The notes beneath the pieces are model-generated. The model searched no databases. It was not told the DNA's origin and saw nothing but the letters and a program-made list of their open reading frames with translations. From Helicobacter sp. 11S03491-1 (GTDB lineage: Bacteria > Campylobacterota > Campylobacteria > Campylobacterales > Helicobacteraceae): a stretch of DNA of 64,000 nt. The translations under genes and the position numbers were made by a program. The DNA is taken from NCBI RefSeq assembly GCF_002272835.1, contig NZ_MLAO01000001.1, forward strand, positions 218,742 to 282,741, in the 5' to 3' direction. Below are positions 1 through 9,214 of this stretch, piece after piece (within the stretch, counting starts at the first letter, position 1; every line of letters starts with the position of its first letter).

Positions 1-3000
1 TTGACAAAGTCCCCAATGAAGTTGCTCCCGGAGACATTCAAAGAAGAATTATCCCATATATTAGCAGCATTTTGGAGGGCTATGGTCGCCCCGGTATCTT
101 GGAGATTGAGATTGATCCTACTTGAGGGAGCTTTGATAGTGAGGGCTTGAGAAGATCTTGGGTTGATAGAATCTGCCCCGATAAAATCCAACACAATAGG
201 GTGAGTATTCCCGGATAAATCAAGGTTCTTGCCACTATAGCTTGCGCTCTCATAAGGCACTCCTGCAGAAGAAGTACCTCCGGATGGGGTGGTATCAAAG
301 TGGAGTGTGAGACCATAATCTTTTTGGGCGATATCTCCTTTGAGAGAAGTCCCAAAGAGTTCAAAAGTGGCGCTTGTGTCTATAGGGCTTTTGTCAGCGT
401 TATCAACACTTGAGAGAGAGAAGTCTGTGCTATCACGTCGGATAGAATAGTAATCTTTGTTGTTTATCCCCCGAATCCCTGCATTTTTAAAGGCTTGCAA
501 TAAAGTAGTGCTTGAAGTGCTCTGAGTATCAAGACCCTTGAGGTTAATAAAACTTAAAACAGATTTAGAATTCCCTCCTAAAAGGGCTCCTTCAAACTTA
601 ATGGCTTGGGTATTGCCTGTAAAATCAAAACTAATGGTATGTTTGCCTTGCCCTACAATAGCAAGACCTTTGGATTGGTGGGAATTCCCCGAATAATCAA
701 GAGACAAATTCACATCTACAGGAGTGAGGGTAGCACTGCTTCCTGAAGTTGATTTGACAGATTCTCCAATGATCCCAAAAAGGGCAGTATTGACCAAAGT
801 GAGGTGAGATTGTCCGCTCAAGGTATCAGAGAGTTGTGAGGTATTGAGCACACCTGCGTTATAAAAAGTATAACTTGAATCTTTGGTACCCCCTTTGATA
901 TTCCCTGTAAAACCTTGTTGTCTTTTGGCAATATCAAAGGTGCCCGGGGTAAAGAGGAAAGAAACATCTTGTCTGAAGCCATCACTACCAGTGCCAATAT
1001 CTCCATCTGAAGATTTCGAACTCACAAAGGATTTATCAGATGAGTTATGAGTTTTGCCCTTTTGGGTGAGGGTGGCAAAACTTGCAATATCGCTTGGATT
1101 GGTAGGGTTGTTGGCTACCAAGACTAATTGTCCATTGGGATCTGAGATGAGTCGGGCATTTCCAAAAACAAGCTTAGAGCCTATGAAATCAGTGGTATTG
1201 GGCATCCCTGTGAGAGATGCAAGAGTGGCTTTGTCTAAAGCATTGCCATTTTTGAGCACAATAGAAGTCGCCTCTATCCCTATAGTTCCCTTGACAGAAG
1301 AGAAAGTGATCCCTGTGTTTTTTGCCAGAGTAACGAGAGAGGAGGAATTAGATGCATCCAGAGTGCCTGCATGGACAAAGGTATAGCCGGATTGGTTGTT
1401 CCCTCCGGTGATAGTGACGTTTTGTTTGTTGAGTACAGAGCCATCAGACTTGGAAGTATCTTTACCTCCAAAGATAAAAGTAAGGTTATTTTTCACACCG
1501 GCGGTGGTAACAATATTGTCTATTTTGCCATAAACAGGGGAAGTGCTTTTGTCGTCGTTGAAGGTGAGTATAGATGCGGCTTGATCAGAAGTCGCATGCA
1601 AGAAGCCATCGAATTTGGAGAGATTTTGTGTGGCCAGTGCATCTGTTTTGAGAGCAGAAGTTTGCACCCCTACATAATCCCCTGCAGCATTCGAACTGCT
1701 AGGGACTCTATAAGCAGAGATTTTGGTGGCATCTCTGAAGTCAAAAGTAGCGCTGAGACTTTTACCGCTAAATGCAGTATCTGTAACCACGCTAGCCCCG
1801 GCTTTGTTCTTAGATCCATCTTCTCTGTAGGTAACTCCATCGATTTTGCCAATACTCTTGCCTACAGTAAGCCCAAGATCAAGAGTAGAGTTGGCATCAT
1901 GGTTGTGGATAGCTCCTATATTAGAGAGTGTGGTTTTTAAGTTGAGTTTGCCCCACAAGTTGAGATCTCCCATATCCAGACCTGCTTTTGTGTTGGTAAT
2001 AGAAAAAACAGAGGTTTTGTGAGTATTGTAGAAATTTCTAAAACTTGTATTTGTGAGGCTAACATTGGCTGTAGATCTTGAGAGATACAGATGGTTGAGT
2101 TTAGAATCAGAGAGGGTGATGTCATTTTTGGCTTTGGAAGGATCGGTGGAGAAATCATTGGGATTAGAGGCATCAATACTTCCCTCTCCATACTTGCTAT
2201 CACTCACCATATCCAAGTTTTTCCCACTGAGACTAAAGTTTGTGCCCTTAGCTCCGGGGAAAGTCCCATTGACAAAGTTCTTCACATAAGCGCCATCGAC
2301 CACGACAGTAGCCTTACTCCCATCAAATCCAAAACTCCCCAGTTTTGCCCCATTTTTCAGATACATGGTATAGCTATCTTGCCCACCACTATCACCCGTA
2401 TAGCCTACCCCATCAGCAGTGGCATTATCCAGGGTCAAGATGGTAATCCCCCCTTCAGATCGGACTTGGCCTTGGAGATAAGCGCCATTGGTCGCAGAGA
2501 CATTGAGTGTGCCTCCTTTGGTAGATTTGAGTTTGGAAGTAGCGTCATTTCCGGTGCCACTCCCATCAAACTTAACATTCGTAGTCCCTCCGGAAACAGC
2601 CATATCCTTTTTCATACGCGATCCTGAAGCAAAACTAATGGTGTTATTCCCTCCGGTGATGTTAAAATCGTCTCTGGCTTGGGAGTTGTTGGCAAAACTA
2701 ACATTCGTAGTCCCTGCTTTGAGGACAAATTGATTCTCCATATAAGAATCATCAAAACTACCTTGTATAGTTCCTTGATTGTTGATGACGTTGTGCTTGA
2801 AGGTGGATTTGTTTTTTGCAGAGAGATTGAGAGTTTCATTGCTAGCGATTTCTCCGCTCTCATTATCTTGGAAGCCCGTATTGAAAGAAGCGCCCTCATC
2901 AAGGTTGTAGTTATAAGTGATGCCGTTGTGATCAGAGAGGATGAGTTTGTTATCCCAATGGTGTCCTTTGAGATTGATAGTGATCCTAGAGCGATTCCCT

Positions 3001-4676
3001 CCCATATAGATTGTATCCAGATTGGAAATGTTAGAATTTGCATCGACATCTAAGATGAATTTTCCTTGTTGGTATTTGAGGATTTTGGTAGTGTCAGAAG
3101 TAATAGCGCTTTTGCCTCTTAAACTGGTCAGACCGATGGAATTATCTGCGGCAGCAACATCGCTAAAAGCATCCAAAGTGAGAATAGAATTATTAGCCAG
3201 AGTAATGGTGAATAGCTTAGATCCATTGAGATTAAGACCTTTGAGACCATATGCTTTTGAATTATCCAGATTGAGTTTAAAATCCCCGGTCCCGCCAACT
3301 TTCACTGAGATGGGTTGGTTAGAAGCATTTTTGAGATTGAGGGTAGAGTTTTTGAGATTAAGTTCAAAATTTGCCCAATTGCCTACTTCTGCTCTGGTGA
3401 GGTTGAGTGTGGAATCTTCTACTTTCCAATTCCAAGTTGCATTGGTCGTATTGACATACTCTCCGGTCATGGTAGAGTGGTTCTTAAAAACGAAGTTATA
3501 ATTTCCCCAACTTGTGTTAATAGATCCATTCCAAGTAGAATTATCAAATGTGATATTGAGATAAGATCTCTCAGCATATTGCCCTACTCCGATATTGCCT
3601 CGAAGAGTAGAGTTGTTTTGAAAAACAATATTGGCGTCATTTATGGGAGACTTCTCATTAACATCATACCAAGTACCCATATTGTAAATATTCCCCTTCA
3701 TCTTAGCGCTATCAAAGACTATGTTAGAAGTATTCGCCCCCAGATAAAGATTGCCCAGGAGTGCATAGCCTTTCACAGCAACATCGGAGTTGCCCTCATA
3801 GTTCCCCTCAAAGGTTATGGTATGGGGGATAACTACATGATTTTTATCTCCTCCTTTACCATTTTGGGAGACATAAGAAGCCAAATTCCCTTTTAGCGCA
3901 GAATTTTTAAAAGTAGCATTCATATACGCACCGCTTGAAAAGGACAAAATACCTTTATTCACAAAATCAACCCCGGCATAGTTGCTTTCTTTTCTGGGGA
4001 GATATGCTCCCGCAATAGTGTCAGAATCATCAACAACAATAACAGAGTCTTTGACTGTGAGGGTAGCATGTTTTGCAGCAGAGGTATAATCTTTTATGTA
4101 GAGTTGGAACATATCATTGAAATTTGTGTATTTTGCAAGGGTCGTACTACCGGGTGCGGTATAGCTGATGATCGCGCAAGGGACGCCGGAATCTATAGAG
4201 CAAGAGATATTATTGGGGCTATAGAGAAACTCATTGATGGCTGTGTTGGTATCTGCTGCGTGCAATGCCTCCGCGCTAAAAGAGAGCAAGAGACTTGAAA
4301 GGACCAAAGAAACTAAAGGGGCAAAAGCTTTCTTGGAAGGCTTAGCTTGAGAGTATGGATTAGATGTGTGGGACTGGGATTCTTGGAGTCTCTGCGGATC
4401 GTTAGAGACATGAATATAGGGCTTTTGAGCGTATTGTGGGGGGGGGGGGGTGAGCATATCACAGCTTGATTGGCCGGCTTGGCTTTGGTTTAGTCGGGTT
4501 TGATCTCGTTGGCTTAGCTTGTTTGAGGTATGGTTGGCTTGAGCGGTTTTGATTTCGTTGCTTGGTAGGTTAGTTTGGTTTCTTCGGGCTGCCAAATCCT
4601 CGCTACAATAGCCGGAAGCACCATTGATGTCAAACTTTGTGATGATTTTATTATCTTTATTACCTTTAAACGTCAT
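1..4676 (-). CDS. Phase-variable autotransporter-type surface protein, 5' part
   Basis: The reading frame from the ATG at 4676 stays open to base 1: 1558 codons with no stop and the C-terminus outside the window. An AAGGA site sits just upstream of the ATG. Residues 1-115 are a polar, Gln/Ser/Asn-rich extension; residues 116-140 (KKAF, then a Leu/Ser-rich hydrophobic core ending ALHA) form the signal peptide. The mature part starts with a Cys pair (C159, C167) and then consists of Asn/Ser/Thr/Gly-rich beta-helix-like sequence with repeated F-x-N-S-x-x-x-G-N-I type motifs (for example FKNSALKGNL, FDSAKMKGNI). This fits a large Helicobacter VacA-like/autotransporter passenger; the beta-barrel expected at the C-terminus cannot be seen. 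Codons 76-80 fall in a 13-nt C tract, currently in frame. Only Cys 24, 72, 159 and 167 were noticed in the N-terminal part. The exact subfamily and ligand are unknown. Confidence 0.85.
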   Translation of the reverse strand, partial: MTFKGNKDNKIITKFDINGASGYCSEDLAARRNQTNLPSNEIKTAQANHTSNKLSQRDQTRLNQSQAGQSSCDMLTPPPPQYAQKPYIHVSNDPQRLQESQSHTSNPYSQAKPSKKAFAPLVSLVLSSLLLSFSAEALHAADTNTAINEFLYSPNNISCSIDSGVPCAIISYTAPGSTTLAKYTNFNDMFQLYIKDYTSAAKHATLTVKDSVIVVDDSDTIAGAYLPRKESNYAGVDFVNKGILSFSSGAYMNATFKNSALKGNLASYVSQNGKGGDKNHVVIPHTITFEGNYEGNSDVAVKGYALLGNLYLGANTSNIVFDSAKMKGNIYNMGTWYDVNEKSPINDANIVFQNNSTLRGNIGVGQYAERSYLNITFDNSTWNGSINTSWGNYNFVFKNHSTMTGEYVNTTNATWNWKVEDSTLNLTRAEVGNWANFELNLKNSTLNLKNASNQPISVKVGGTGDFKLNLDNSKAYGLKGLNLNGSKLFTITLANNSILTLDAFSDVAAADNSIGLTSLRGKSAITSDTTKILKYQQGKFILDVDANSNISNLDTIYMGGNRSRITINLKGHHWDNKLILSDHNGITYNYNLDEGASFNTGFQDNESGEIASNETLNLSAKNKSTFKHNVINNQGTIQGSFDDSYMENQFVLKAGTTNVSFANNSQARDDFNITGGNNTISFASGSRMKKDMAVSGGTTNVKFDGSGTGNDATSKLKSTKGGTLNVSATNGAYLQGQVRSEGGITILTLDNATADGVGYTGDSGGQDSYTMYLKNGAKLGSFGFDGSKATVVVDGAYVKNFVNGTFPGAKGTNFSLSGKNLDMVSDSKYGEGSIDASNPNDFSTDPSKAKNDITLSDSKLNHLYLSRSTANVSLTNTSFRNFYNTHKTSVFSITNTKAGLDMGDLNLWGKLNLKTTLSNIGAIHNHDANSTLDLGLTVGKSIGKIDGVTYREDGSKNKAGASVVTDTAFSGKSLSATFDFRDATKISAYRVPSSSNAAGDYVGVQTSALKTDALATQNLSKFDGFLHATSDQAASILTFNDDKSTSPVYGKIDNIVTTAGVKNNLTFIFGGKDTSKSDGSVLNKQNVTITGGNNQSGYTFVHAGTLDASNSSSLVTLAKNTGITFSSVKGTIGIEATSIVLKNGNALDKATLASLTGMPNTTDFIGSKLVFGNARLISDPNGQLVLVANNPTNPSDIASFATLTQKGKTHNSSDKSFVSSKSSDGDIGTGSDGFRQDVSFLFTPGTFDIAKRQQGFTGNIKGGTKDSSYTFYNAGVLNTSQLSDTLSGQSHLTLVNTALFGIIGESVKSTSGSSATLTPVDVNLSLDYSGNSHQSKGLAIVGQGKHTISFDFTGNTQAIKFEGALLGGNSKSVLSFINLKGLDTQSTSSTTLLQAFKNAGIRGINNKDYYSIRRDSTDFSLSSVDNADKSPIDTSATFELFGTSLKGDIAQKDYGLTLHFDTTPSGGTSSAGVPYESASYSGKNLDLSGNTHPIVLDFIGADSINPRSSQALTIKAPSSRINLNLQDTGATIALQNAANIWDNSSLNVSGSNFIGDFV
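4438..4450 (-). repeat. 13-nt homopolymeric C tract inside the autotransporter reading frame
   Basis: Thirteen G on the plus strand, read as C on the coding strand, encode T76 and prolines 77-80. The frame is open on both sides at this length, so the gene is in the ON state here. Gain or loss of one or two bases would shift the frame before the signal peptide. Tracts of this length are classical slipped-strand phase switches in Helicobacter; that this one varies is inferred. Confidence 0.9.
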
Positions 4677-5500
4677 AAGAATCCTTTTTATCTAAAAATC
4701 TATAGAGCAGTCTTTACTCTAAGTTTATTTTTAGCATTTAATCACTATTAAGATAAAAAAATACTTAAAAATTCTGGGGGGGGGGGGGGTGAGATAGAAG
4801 ATATATTTAAAAATATTGATGATAAATATTATTGTTTGAATTTTTTGGGAGTATCGTATTTTGGGATTGTTTTGATTCTTATAGGGAGAAAATTTTGAGA
4901 TAAAAATAAAAATGTAACTTTATGAAAAAAATAGGGAGATTTTGAGAAAGGTAAAAGAAAGTGAAGGAAATAATTTATTAAATACAATATGTATTTTTGT
5001 ATTTTTGATAACTCCGTGAATATAAGGTAAATGGAAAGTAAATGAAAAAAACCGGTATTTTTGAGAAATTTGCAAAAAATATTTTTGAATATTTATTTTA
5101 CTTGGATTATAAATTTTTAAACTTCAAATAATTTAAATTTTTTATGATTAAATTTCATATTAATAACATAACATCAAGAAGTTTGAGAGACGATCATGTC
5201 ATCTCAGATGTCGGATCAAAAATGTGATAATAAATTGGTTGCCATCCTGAGGAAGCGCGCTAAAATCATTCATTTGTCTTTTAATCTTTCAAAAGCGCTA
5301 ATATCTGATATTTTCAAAATGATTTTTTCAGGGTCTTTAATAACTTCTTGAGACATTTTTGATCAAATATATTTTTTGGTATTTTTTAAACTCAATAAAA
5401 TAACGGTATTTAAAAGAGAATTCAAATATCTCCCGGGTAAAAATATTGTTATTGAAGTAAATTGAATTTTGGGTTACAAAATCCTCTTAAGAGTTATTGG
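4677..5500. other. 824-bp AT-rich gap between autotransporter and PAP2 gene
   Basis: Apart from the 14-nt G tract there is no convincing gene. On the minus strand two tiny frames overlap by ATGA: 5356-5270 (28 codons, begins MSQEVIKDPEK) and 5273-5199 (24 codons, begins MNDFSALPQDG). Neither has a clear ribosome site; they may be remnants of one frameshifted gene. The rest is very AT-rich. Confidence 0.5.
4776..4789 (-). repeat. 14-nt homopolymeric G/C tract upstream of the autotransporter
   Basis: Fourteen G (plus strand) lie 100 bp upstream of the autotransporter ATG (4676). On the coding strand an A/T-rich stretch with a TAAAAATA-like possible -10 (about 4726-4733) follows about 45 bp later. 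The tract would then sit near -50 to -65, where length changes can tune a promoter. The promoter assignment is weak; the tract is certain. Confidence 0.8.
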
Positions 5501-6163
5501 CTAAGATTTTGCACGCTTAAACGAGGGAAGGAACAACAAATAACTCCCTACTCCAATAAACCCTATGCCCCCACCCGATAAAAACCCCCCAAGCACATCT
5601 GTAGGGTAATGCACCCCCAAATAAATACGAGAAAACATGATCAAAAAAGTCATGGCTAAAGCAAGCAAACCAATGAAAATCTTCGTAGAAATATTCATCG
5701 GGTTGGCTATTAAAAACAAAGCTATGAGTGTGCAAAAAAGACTTGTCGCACTTGCATGCCCGCTGGGATAGCTAAACCCTGAGGCATGAGCTAACCAAGT
5801 AGCGCTATCAGGGCGAGGGCGAGCGAGTAAAACCTTGAGGTATTTCAGAAGCACTCCGAAAATTATGATCGTGCCCCCAAACCATAAACCCAATCTAAAA
5901 TACTTATTCCAAAACAAAATAATAATGATAAAAATACTCAATATAGCAATAGTCTCTGTAGATCCCAAATGAGTGAGAAACCTCATCAAAAAAGTCAGAG
6001 CAGGCGTGATGGTATGGCGAATATGCGCGATGATAAAAGTATCCCATTTCTCTACCCAAAGAGCATGAGAGACAATGCTATAAGTCTCTAAGACAAAAAG
6101 CACCAAGAGTGCGCAACCAATGGCTAAGATAAAAAATGGTTTTGGAGTTTTCGTGATTTTCAT
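5501..6163 (-). CDS. PAP2-family membrane phosphatase
   Basis: A 220-residue inner-membrane phosphatase of the PAP2 family, expected to dephosphorylate lipid phosphates (phosphatidylglycerol phosphate, undecaprenyl pyrophosphate or lipid A) at the membrane face. The three-part catalytic signature is complete: K110 with R115-P-R-P, P133-S-G-H136, and S-R179-x5-H185-x3-D189. Six hydrophobic segments are visible (near 10-30, 52-65, 72-85, 92-108, 140-155, 160-178 and the C-terminus). I chose the ATG at 6163, preceded by AAGGAAAGGGA, over an in-frame TTG at 6199. It resembles the H. pylori PgpB/LpxE-like set, but the substrate cannot be told from sequence. The gene stands alone between the autotransporter gap and a decayed region. 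Confidence 0.9.
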   Translation of the reverse strand: MKITKTPKPFFILAIGCALLVLFVLETYSIVSHALWVEKWDTFIIAHIRHTITPALTFLMRFLTHLGSTETIAILSIFIIIILFWNKYFRLGLWFGGTIIIFGVLLKYLKVLLARPRPDSATWLAHASGFSYPSGHASATSLFCTLIALFLIANPMNISTKIFIGLLALAMTFLIMFSRIYLGVHYPTDVLGGFLSGGGIGFIGVGSYLLFLPSFKRAKS

Positions 6164-6573
6164 AAAATCCCTTTCCTTGCAGGCTTCAAAGTTTATCAAA
6201 CAAATCTCTGTATTTATTAAAATTTCCCGGCATTATTTAGCATAAAGAGTCATTGTTTATAGTTTTTGATGGTTCTTATGACTCTGTATTGTGATTTTAG
6301 TTTTTAGTTATTTTATAAAAAACCTAAAAGCCATCATTATAGCAAAAAATATAAAGCTACTTATCTCATAGCGTTCGTTCTTATAAATATAATAAAATCC
6401 TATTGAAAGATTTTTATATTGATGGATAAAAATATTTGGAGATATTTGGGATTTGAAAAGTTTATAAAATCTGCAAGTATAGAGTTTCCAAAAGACTCTC
6501 AAACACAAATAAAATAAACCTGAAAAATTAAGGTATCCATATTTTTGAGATCCAAACATGCCCGGATACTATC

Positions 6574-6864
6574 TCAAACACAAAAACAAACAAAAGTTTG
6601 AAGTGTATCACTAGTGCCAATATCAAACAATGAAGTTTCAAAGCCATAGAATTTGGCTTTTTGGAGTAGCTTATCCGGAGAATCAGGGGTTTGAATGATT
6701 TTTTCCATTACAAAACTTTGATTATTTCTAAAATAATTTTCTCTTAGCATAGAAAGTTCTCTTGAGGCTTCCGGGACTTCTTCTTGGGTGTATTGTCTGT
6801 AGTCTCCAAATTTTTCTTTATAGAAAATGTCCAAATTAATAAAGGGGATTTTTACAGGACTCAT
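6574..6864 (-). pseudogene. Remnant of a zeta-toxin-like P-loop kinase
   Basis: A 96-codon frame carries the middle of a zeta-toxin/AAA-like nucleotide kinase: a strand with INLD, then a helix ending in SFVMEK (the place of the SFAFETT-type strand in the family), a linker, LLQKAKFYGFE and a strand ending FDIGTSD. The Walker A loop that should precede it is absent, and after GTSD the frame runs into an unrelated tail and stops where the family continues for about 80 residues. No ribosome site is obvious. It is best read as a truncated and frameshifted relic. The stretch 6164-6573 beyond it contains no recognisable protein (the 83-codon frame at 6308-6559 looks spurious). A toxin-antitoxin origin is possible, but no antitoxin is visible. 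Confidence 0.5.
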
Positions 6865-6986
6865 TACTCATTAAAGATATTTTGTCTCCTATAAAAGGCG
6901 ATCAAGACTCTGTTGAGATGATTTTGACACACTTTATAGAAATGTTTTTTTCAATCAACAATATTCCGGGCTTATCCGTTTGTTGA
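6843..6986 (+). pseudogene. Unidentified coding-like remnant, frameshifted
   Basis: On the plus strand, codons from 6843 read as an amphipathic, protein-like sequence (DSLLIKDILSP, then VEMILTHFIEMFFSINNIPG) ending at TGA 6984-6986. A second frame immediately after continues in a protein-like way (YPFVDIPKDFDEIRELFSQI) to about 7035, inside the 3' end of ureH. There is no start codon or ribosome site. It overlaps the 5' end of the zeta-like remnant. I cannot name a family, and the call is tentative. Confidence 0.25.
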
Positions 6987-7017
6987 TATCCCAAAGGATT
7001 TTGATGAGATCCGGGAG

Positions 7018-7794
7018 TTATTTTCTCAGATTGCAAACACTATCACGAAGCAACAACAAATCCTCAGAAGTATCACTCAAAGCCTTCAGACATATTCCCC
7101 CATTATAGGCTAACTCACTCACTCCTGCATTCAAATGGGTGCGTTGGAGAATTTCTCGAATATTTTGAATACATACAGAAGGGTCAAATATCACAAGGTT
7201 GAGGTAATGGGTATATTTATCAAAAAGACATTTATTTCGTAGCTCTGTCTTTTGGGGATCTAAAATTGTATTGTCAAAAAATACTAATTTCTCTTGTAAA
7301 AAAATCTTTAGCCCGGTGCTGAAACTTCTAAACTCAAAGATTTCATCTCTCCCTACTCGCCCCGCACAAATAATCTCACTATAAAAAAGCCGTGAAGAAG
7401 GCTCAAGAGTAATCGTAGTGTCGCCCTTAAAACAAGAATTTTTAAAAGGGATAATCGGCAAGGGGGCAAAATCAAAAGTAGCATTTGAATGCACATGAAT
7501 ACGGGTATTTCTGGAAGCAAACCCATCTTTTGTATCATGGATTTTCTCAAAACTTTGGGAACTAAGTTTGAGGTTGCAATCTTTGCCAATCTCGAGATCT
7601 ATTTCTTGATTATCCCCCTCCATCAACCCTGCGCTTACAGATATAAGCATCAAATTTGCCCTATCCTCTTCTTCATAAAAAGGGGGCATCAACTTTAGGG
7701 GCGGGGTGAAAAAAACATCTTCAAGAATACATTTACCTCTTGGGTCTAGTTTGGTTTTGAATGATAATTTACTCTCTTGTGCGTAATTGGTCAT
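7018..7794 (-). CDS. ureH: Urease accessory protein UreH (UreD homologue)
   Basis: A 258-residue urease maturation scaffold that binds the apo-urease and, with UreF and UreG, helps deliver nickel and CO2 to the active site. The sequence follows H. pylori UreH closely: the start MTNYAQESKL, FFTPPLKLMPPF, SAGLMEGD, SQSFEKIHDTKDGFASRN and the YSEIICAGRVGRDE block. The ATG at 7794, preceded by AAGGGA, is preferred over the in-frame ATG at 7830 because it matches the H. pylori N-terminus and has the better ribosome site. It is the last gene of the urease operon, 101 bp after ureG, a wider gap than those between the upstream accessory genes. Its 3' end borders a decayed region instead of a functional gene. 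Confidence 0.95.
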   Translation of the reverse strand: MTNYAQESKLSFKTKLDPRGKCILEDVFFTPPLKLMPPFYEEEDRANLMLISVSAGLMEGDNQEIDLEIGKDCNLKLSSQSFEKIHDTKDGFASRNTRIHVHSNATFDFAPLPIIPFKNSCFKGDTTITLEPSSRLFYSEIICAGRVGRDEIFEFRSFSTGLKIFLQEKLVFFDNTILDPQKTELRNKCLFDKYTHYLNLVIFDPSVCIQNIREILQRTHLNAGVSELAYNGGICLKALSDTSEDLLLLRDSVCNLRK

Positions 7795-7895
7795 TTTATC
7801 CCTTTTTTGGTCTAATCTTTTTGTAATCATTGTAGAGATCTTCTCAGAGTGCTCAATCTTTGATTATCCTATTTGTTTTATTGATAAATTCCGGT

Positions 7896-8504
7896 CTAAT
7901 CTTTAAGATCTTCTAAAAGGGCATTTTTGCTGATCCAAGCGATGATTTTATCTACGCCTTCTTTGGATCTGATATTTGTAAAAATAAAGGGCTTCTCCCC
8001 TCGCATTTTCTTAGAATCACGCTCCATTACACCAAGATCAGCCCCCACATAAGGAGCAAGATCAATTTTGTTGATCACTAAAAGATCTGATCGGGTAATC
8101 CCCGGTCCGCCTTTTCTGGGTATCTTGTCTCCTTCGGCTACATCAATGACAAAAATAGTTACATCAGCTAATTCCGGGCTAAAAGTGGCTGAGAGATTAT
8201 CTCCTCCGCTTTCAATAAGCATGATCTCAATATCAGGGAATCTTTTCATCATTTCTTCTACGGCTTCCAGATTCATTGATGCATCTTCTCTGATAGCTGT
8301 GTGAGGGCATCCGCCTGTTTCTACACCGATGATTCTCTCTGCGGGAAGGACAGAATTTTTACTCATAAACTCAGCATCCTCTTTGGTATAGATGTCATTG
8401 GTAATCACGCCTATGCTGTATTTGTCACTCATCATTCTTGTAAGAGCTTCAATAAGTGCTGTTTTGCCGCTACCTACGGGTCCGCATATTCCAATTTTTA
8501 CCAT
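7896..8504 (-). CDS. ureG: Urease accessory GTPase UreG
   Basis: A 202-residue SIMIBI-class GTPase that powers nickel insertion into urease and takes nickel from UreE. Visible motifs: P-loop GPVGSGKT (residues 8-15), the [13 protein letters not shown] block with the nickel-binding Cys-Pro-His, [17 protein letters not shown], and the guanine-specificity motif NKIDL. Length matches H. pylori UreG (199). It lies 26 bp downstream of ureF and has an AAGGAAAAAT site before the ATG. There is no His-rich N-terminus, as usual in Helicobacter. Confidence 0.98.
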   Translation of the reverse strand: MVKIGICGPVGSGKTALIEALTRMMSDKYSIGVITNDIYTKEDAEFMSKNSVLPAERIIGVETGGCPHTAIREDASMNLEAVEEMMKRFPDIEIMLIESGGDNLSATFSPELADVTIFVIDVAEGDKIPRKGGPGITRSDLLVINKIDLAPYVGADLGVMERDSKKMRGEKPFIFTNIRSKEGVDKIIAWISKNALLEDLKD

Positions 8505-8530
8505 ATTTTTCCTTTAATTTAATTTTGAGA

Positions 8531-9214
8531 TCAAGACATATAAAGCCGTGAATAAAGACTTTCATGTTGCATGGCTTTTATATCATTATGGATACTTGAA
8601 GCGCATAAAAAAGAACGATCAAGAGTGTCCGAAGCACAAAGAATATCTACAAAGGTATCTTGTAGTTTTAGCAATATTTCTTGCCCATCATTTTGAGAGA
8701 GAGGGATTGTTTTGACGCAATTAGTTACCATATTGGAACTTTGGGCATACAAATAATGCTGCATACTTCCAGCCAAATCTAAGTCCATAGTAGCGCAAAA
8801 TACCCCATAGGCACTTGAATGAGTGGAATTTACAGAAGCTTGAAGATATTTTTGAAAAAAGTCTTTGGCAGGTAAGCGCATTTTTGCAATGGTTTTTAAA
8901 AATCTGGCTCCAAGCTTAGTGTTAGCATGACGCAACTCTAAAGGGGAGGTAGAAGCGCTTACGATCTCTTCAATCTCAAGGATTGAAGATAAATCTTCTT
9001 TCAAAGCATTTTCATAAACAAGCTTGAGACTCAAAAGTTCAGTATGAAGAAACTGTGTTGAGAGATTGGCATGCAAATAAGAAAAAGCTGTATCTTTATT
9101 GATAACCTCGCCTTTTTGAATATAACTTTCTAATCCAAAGGAGTGCGTATAACTCCCGATAGGAAAAAGTGCATCATTGATTTGTAAAAGTAAAAAATCT
9201 TTATTGAGTGCCAA
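8531..9214 (-). CDS. ureF: Urease accessory protein UreF
   Basis: A 227-residue all-helical protein that joins UreH and UreG in the urease activation complex. It contains the characteristic [16 protein letters not shown] segment near the N-terminus and the C-terminal block [18 protein letters not shown] shared with H. pylori UreF. It starts with TTG at 9214, directly after the ureE stop, with a GGAGG site ending 5 nt upstream. It lacks the polar N-terminal extension of about 25 residues found in H. pylori UreF (254 residues). Confidence 0.97.
   Translation of the reverse strand: MALNKDFLLLQINDALFPIGSYTHSFGLESYIQKGEVINKDTAFSYLHANLSTQFLHTELLSLKLVYENALKEDLSSILEIEEIVSASTSPLELRHANTKLGARFLKTIAKMRLPAKDFFQKYLQASVNSTHSSAYGVFCATMDLDLAGSMQHYLYAQSSNMVTNCVKTIPLSQNDGQEILLKLQDTFVDILCASDTLDRSFLCASSIHNDIKAMQHESLYSRLYMS

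Noticed and set aside
1371..1940. 189-codon plus-strand frame with start
   Set aside because: It lies opposite the continuous 1558-codon autotransporter frame, has no ribosome site, and its composition is the mirror of repetitive passenger DNA; the same holds for the other frames between 80 and 4298.
6308..6559. 83-codon minus-strand frame after the zeta-like relic
   Set aside because: No ribosome site, Phe/Tyr/Lys-rich low-complexity product and no family resemblance; typical of AT-rich non-coding DNA.
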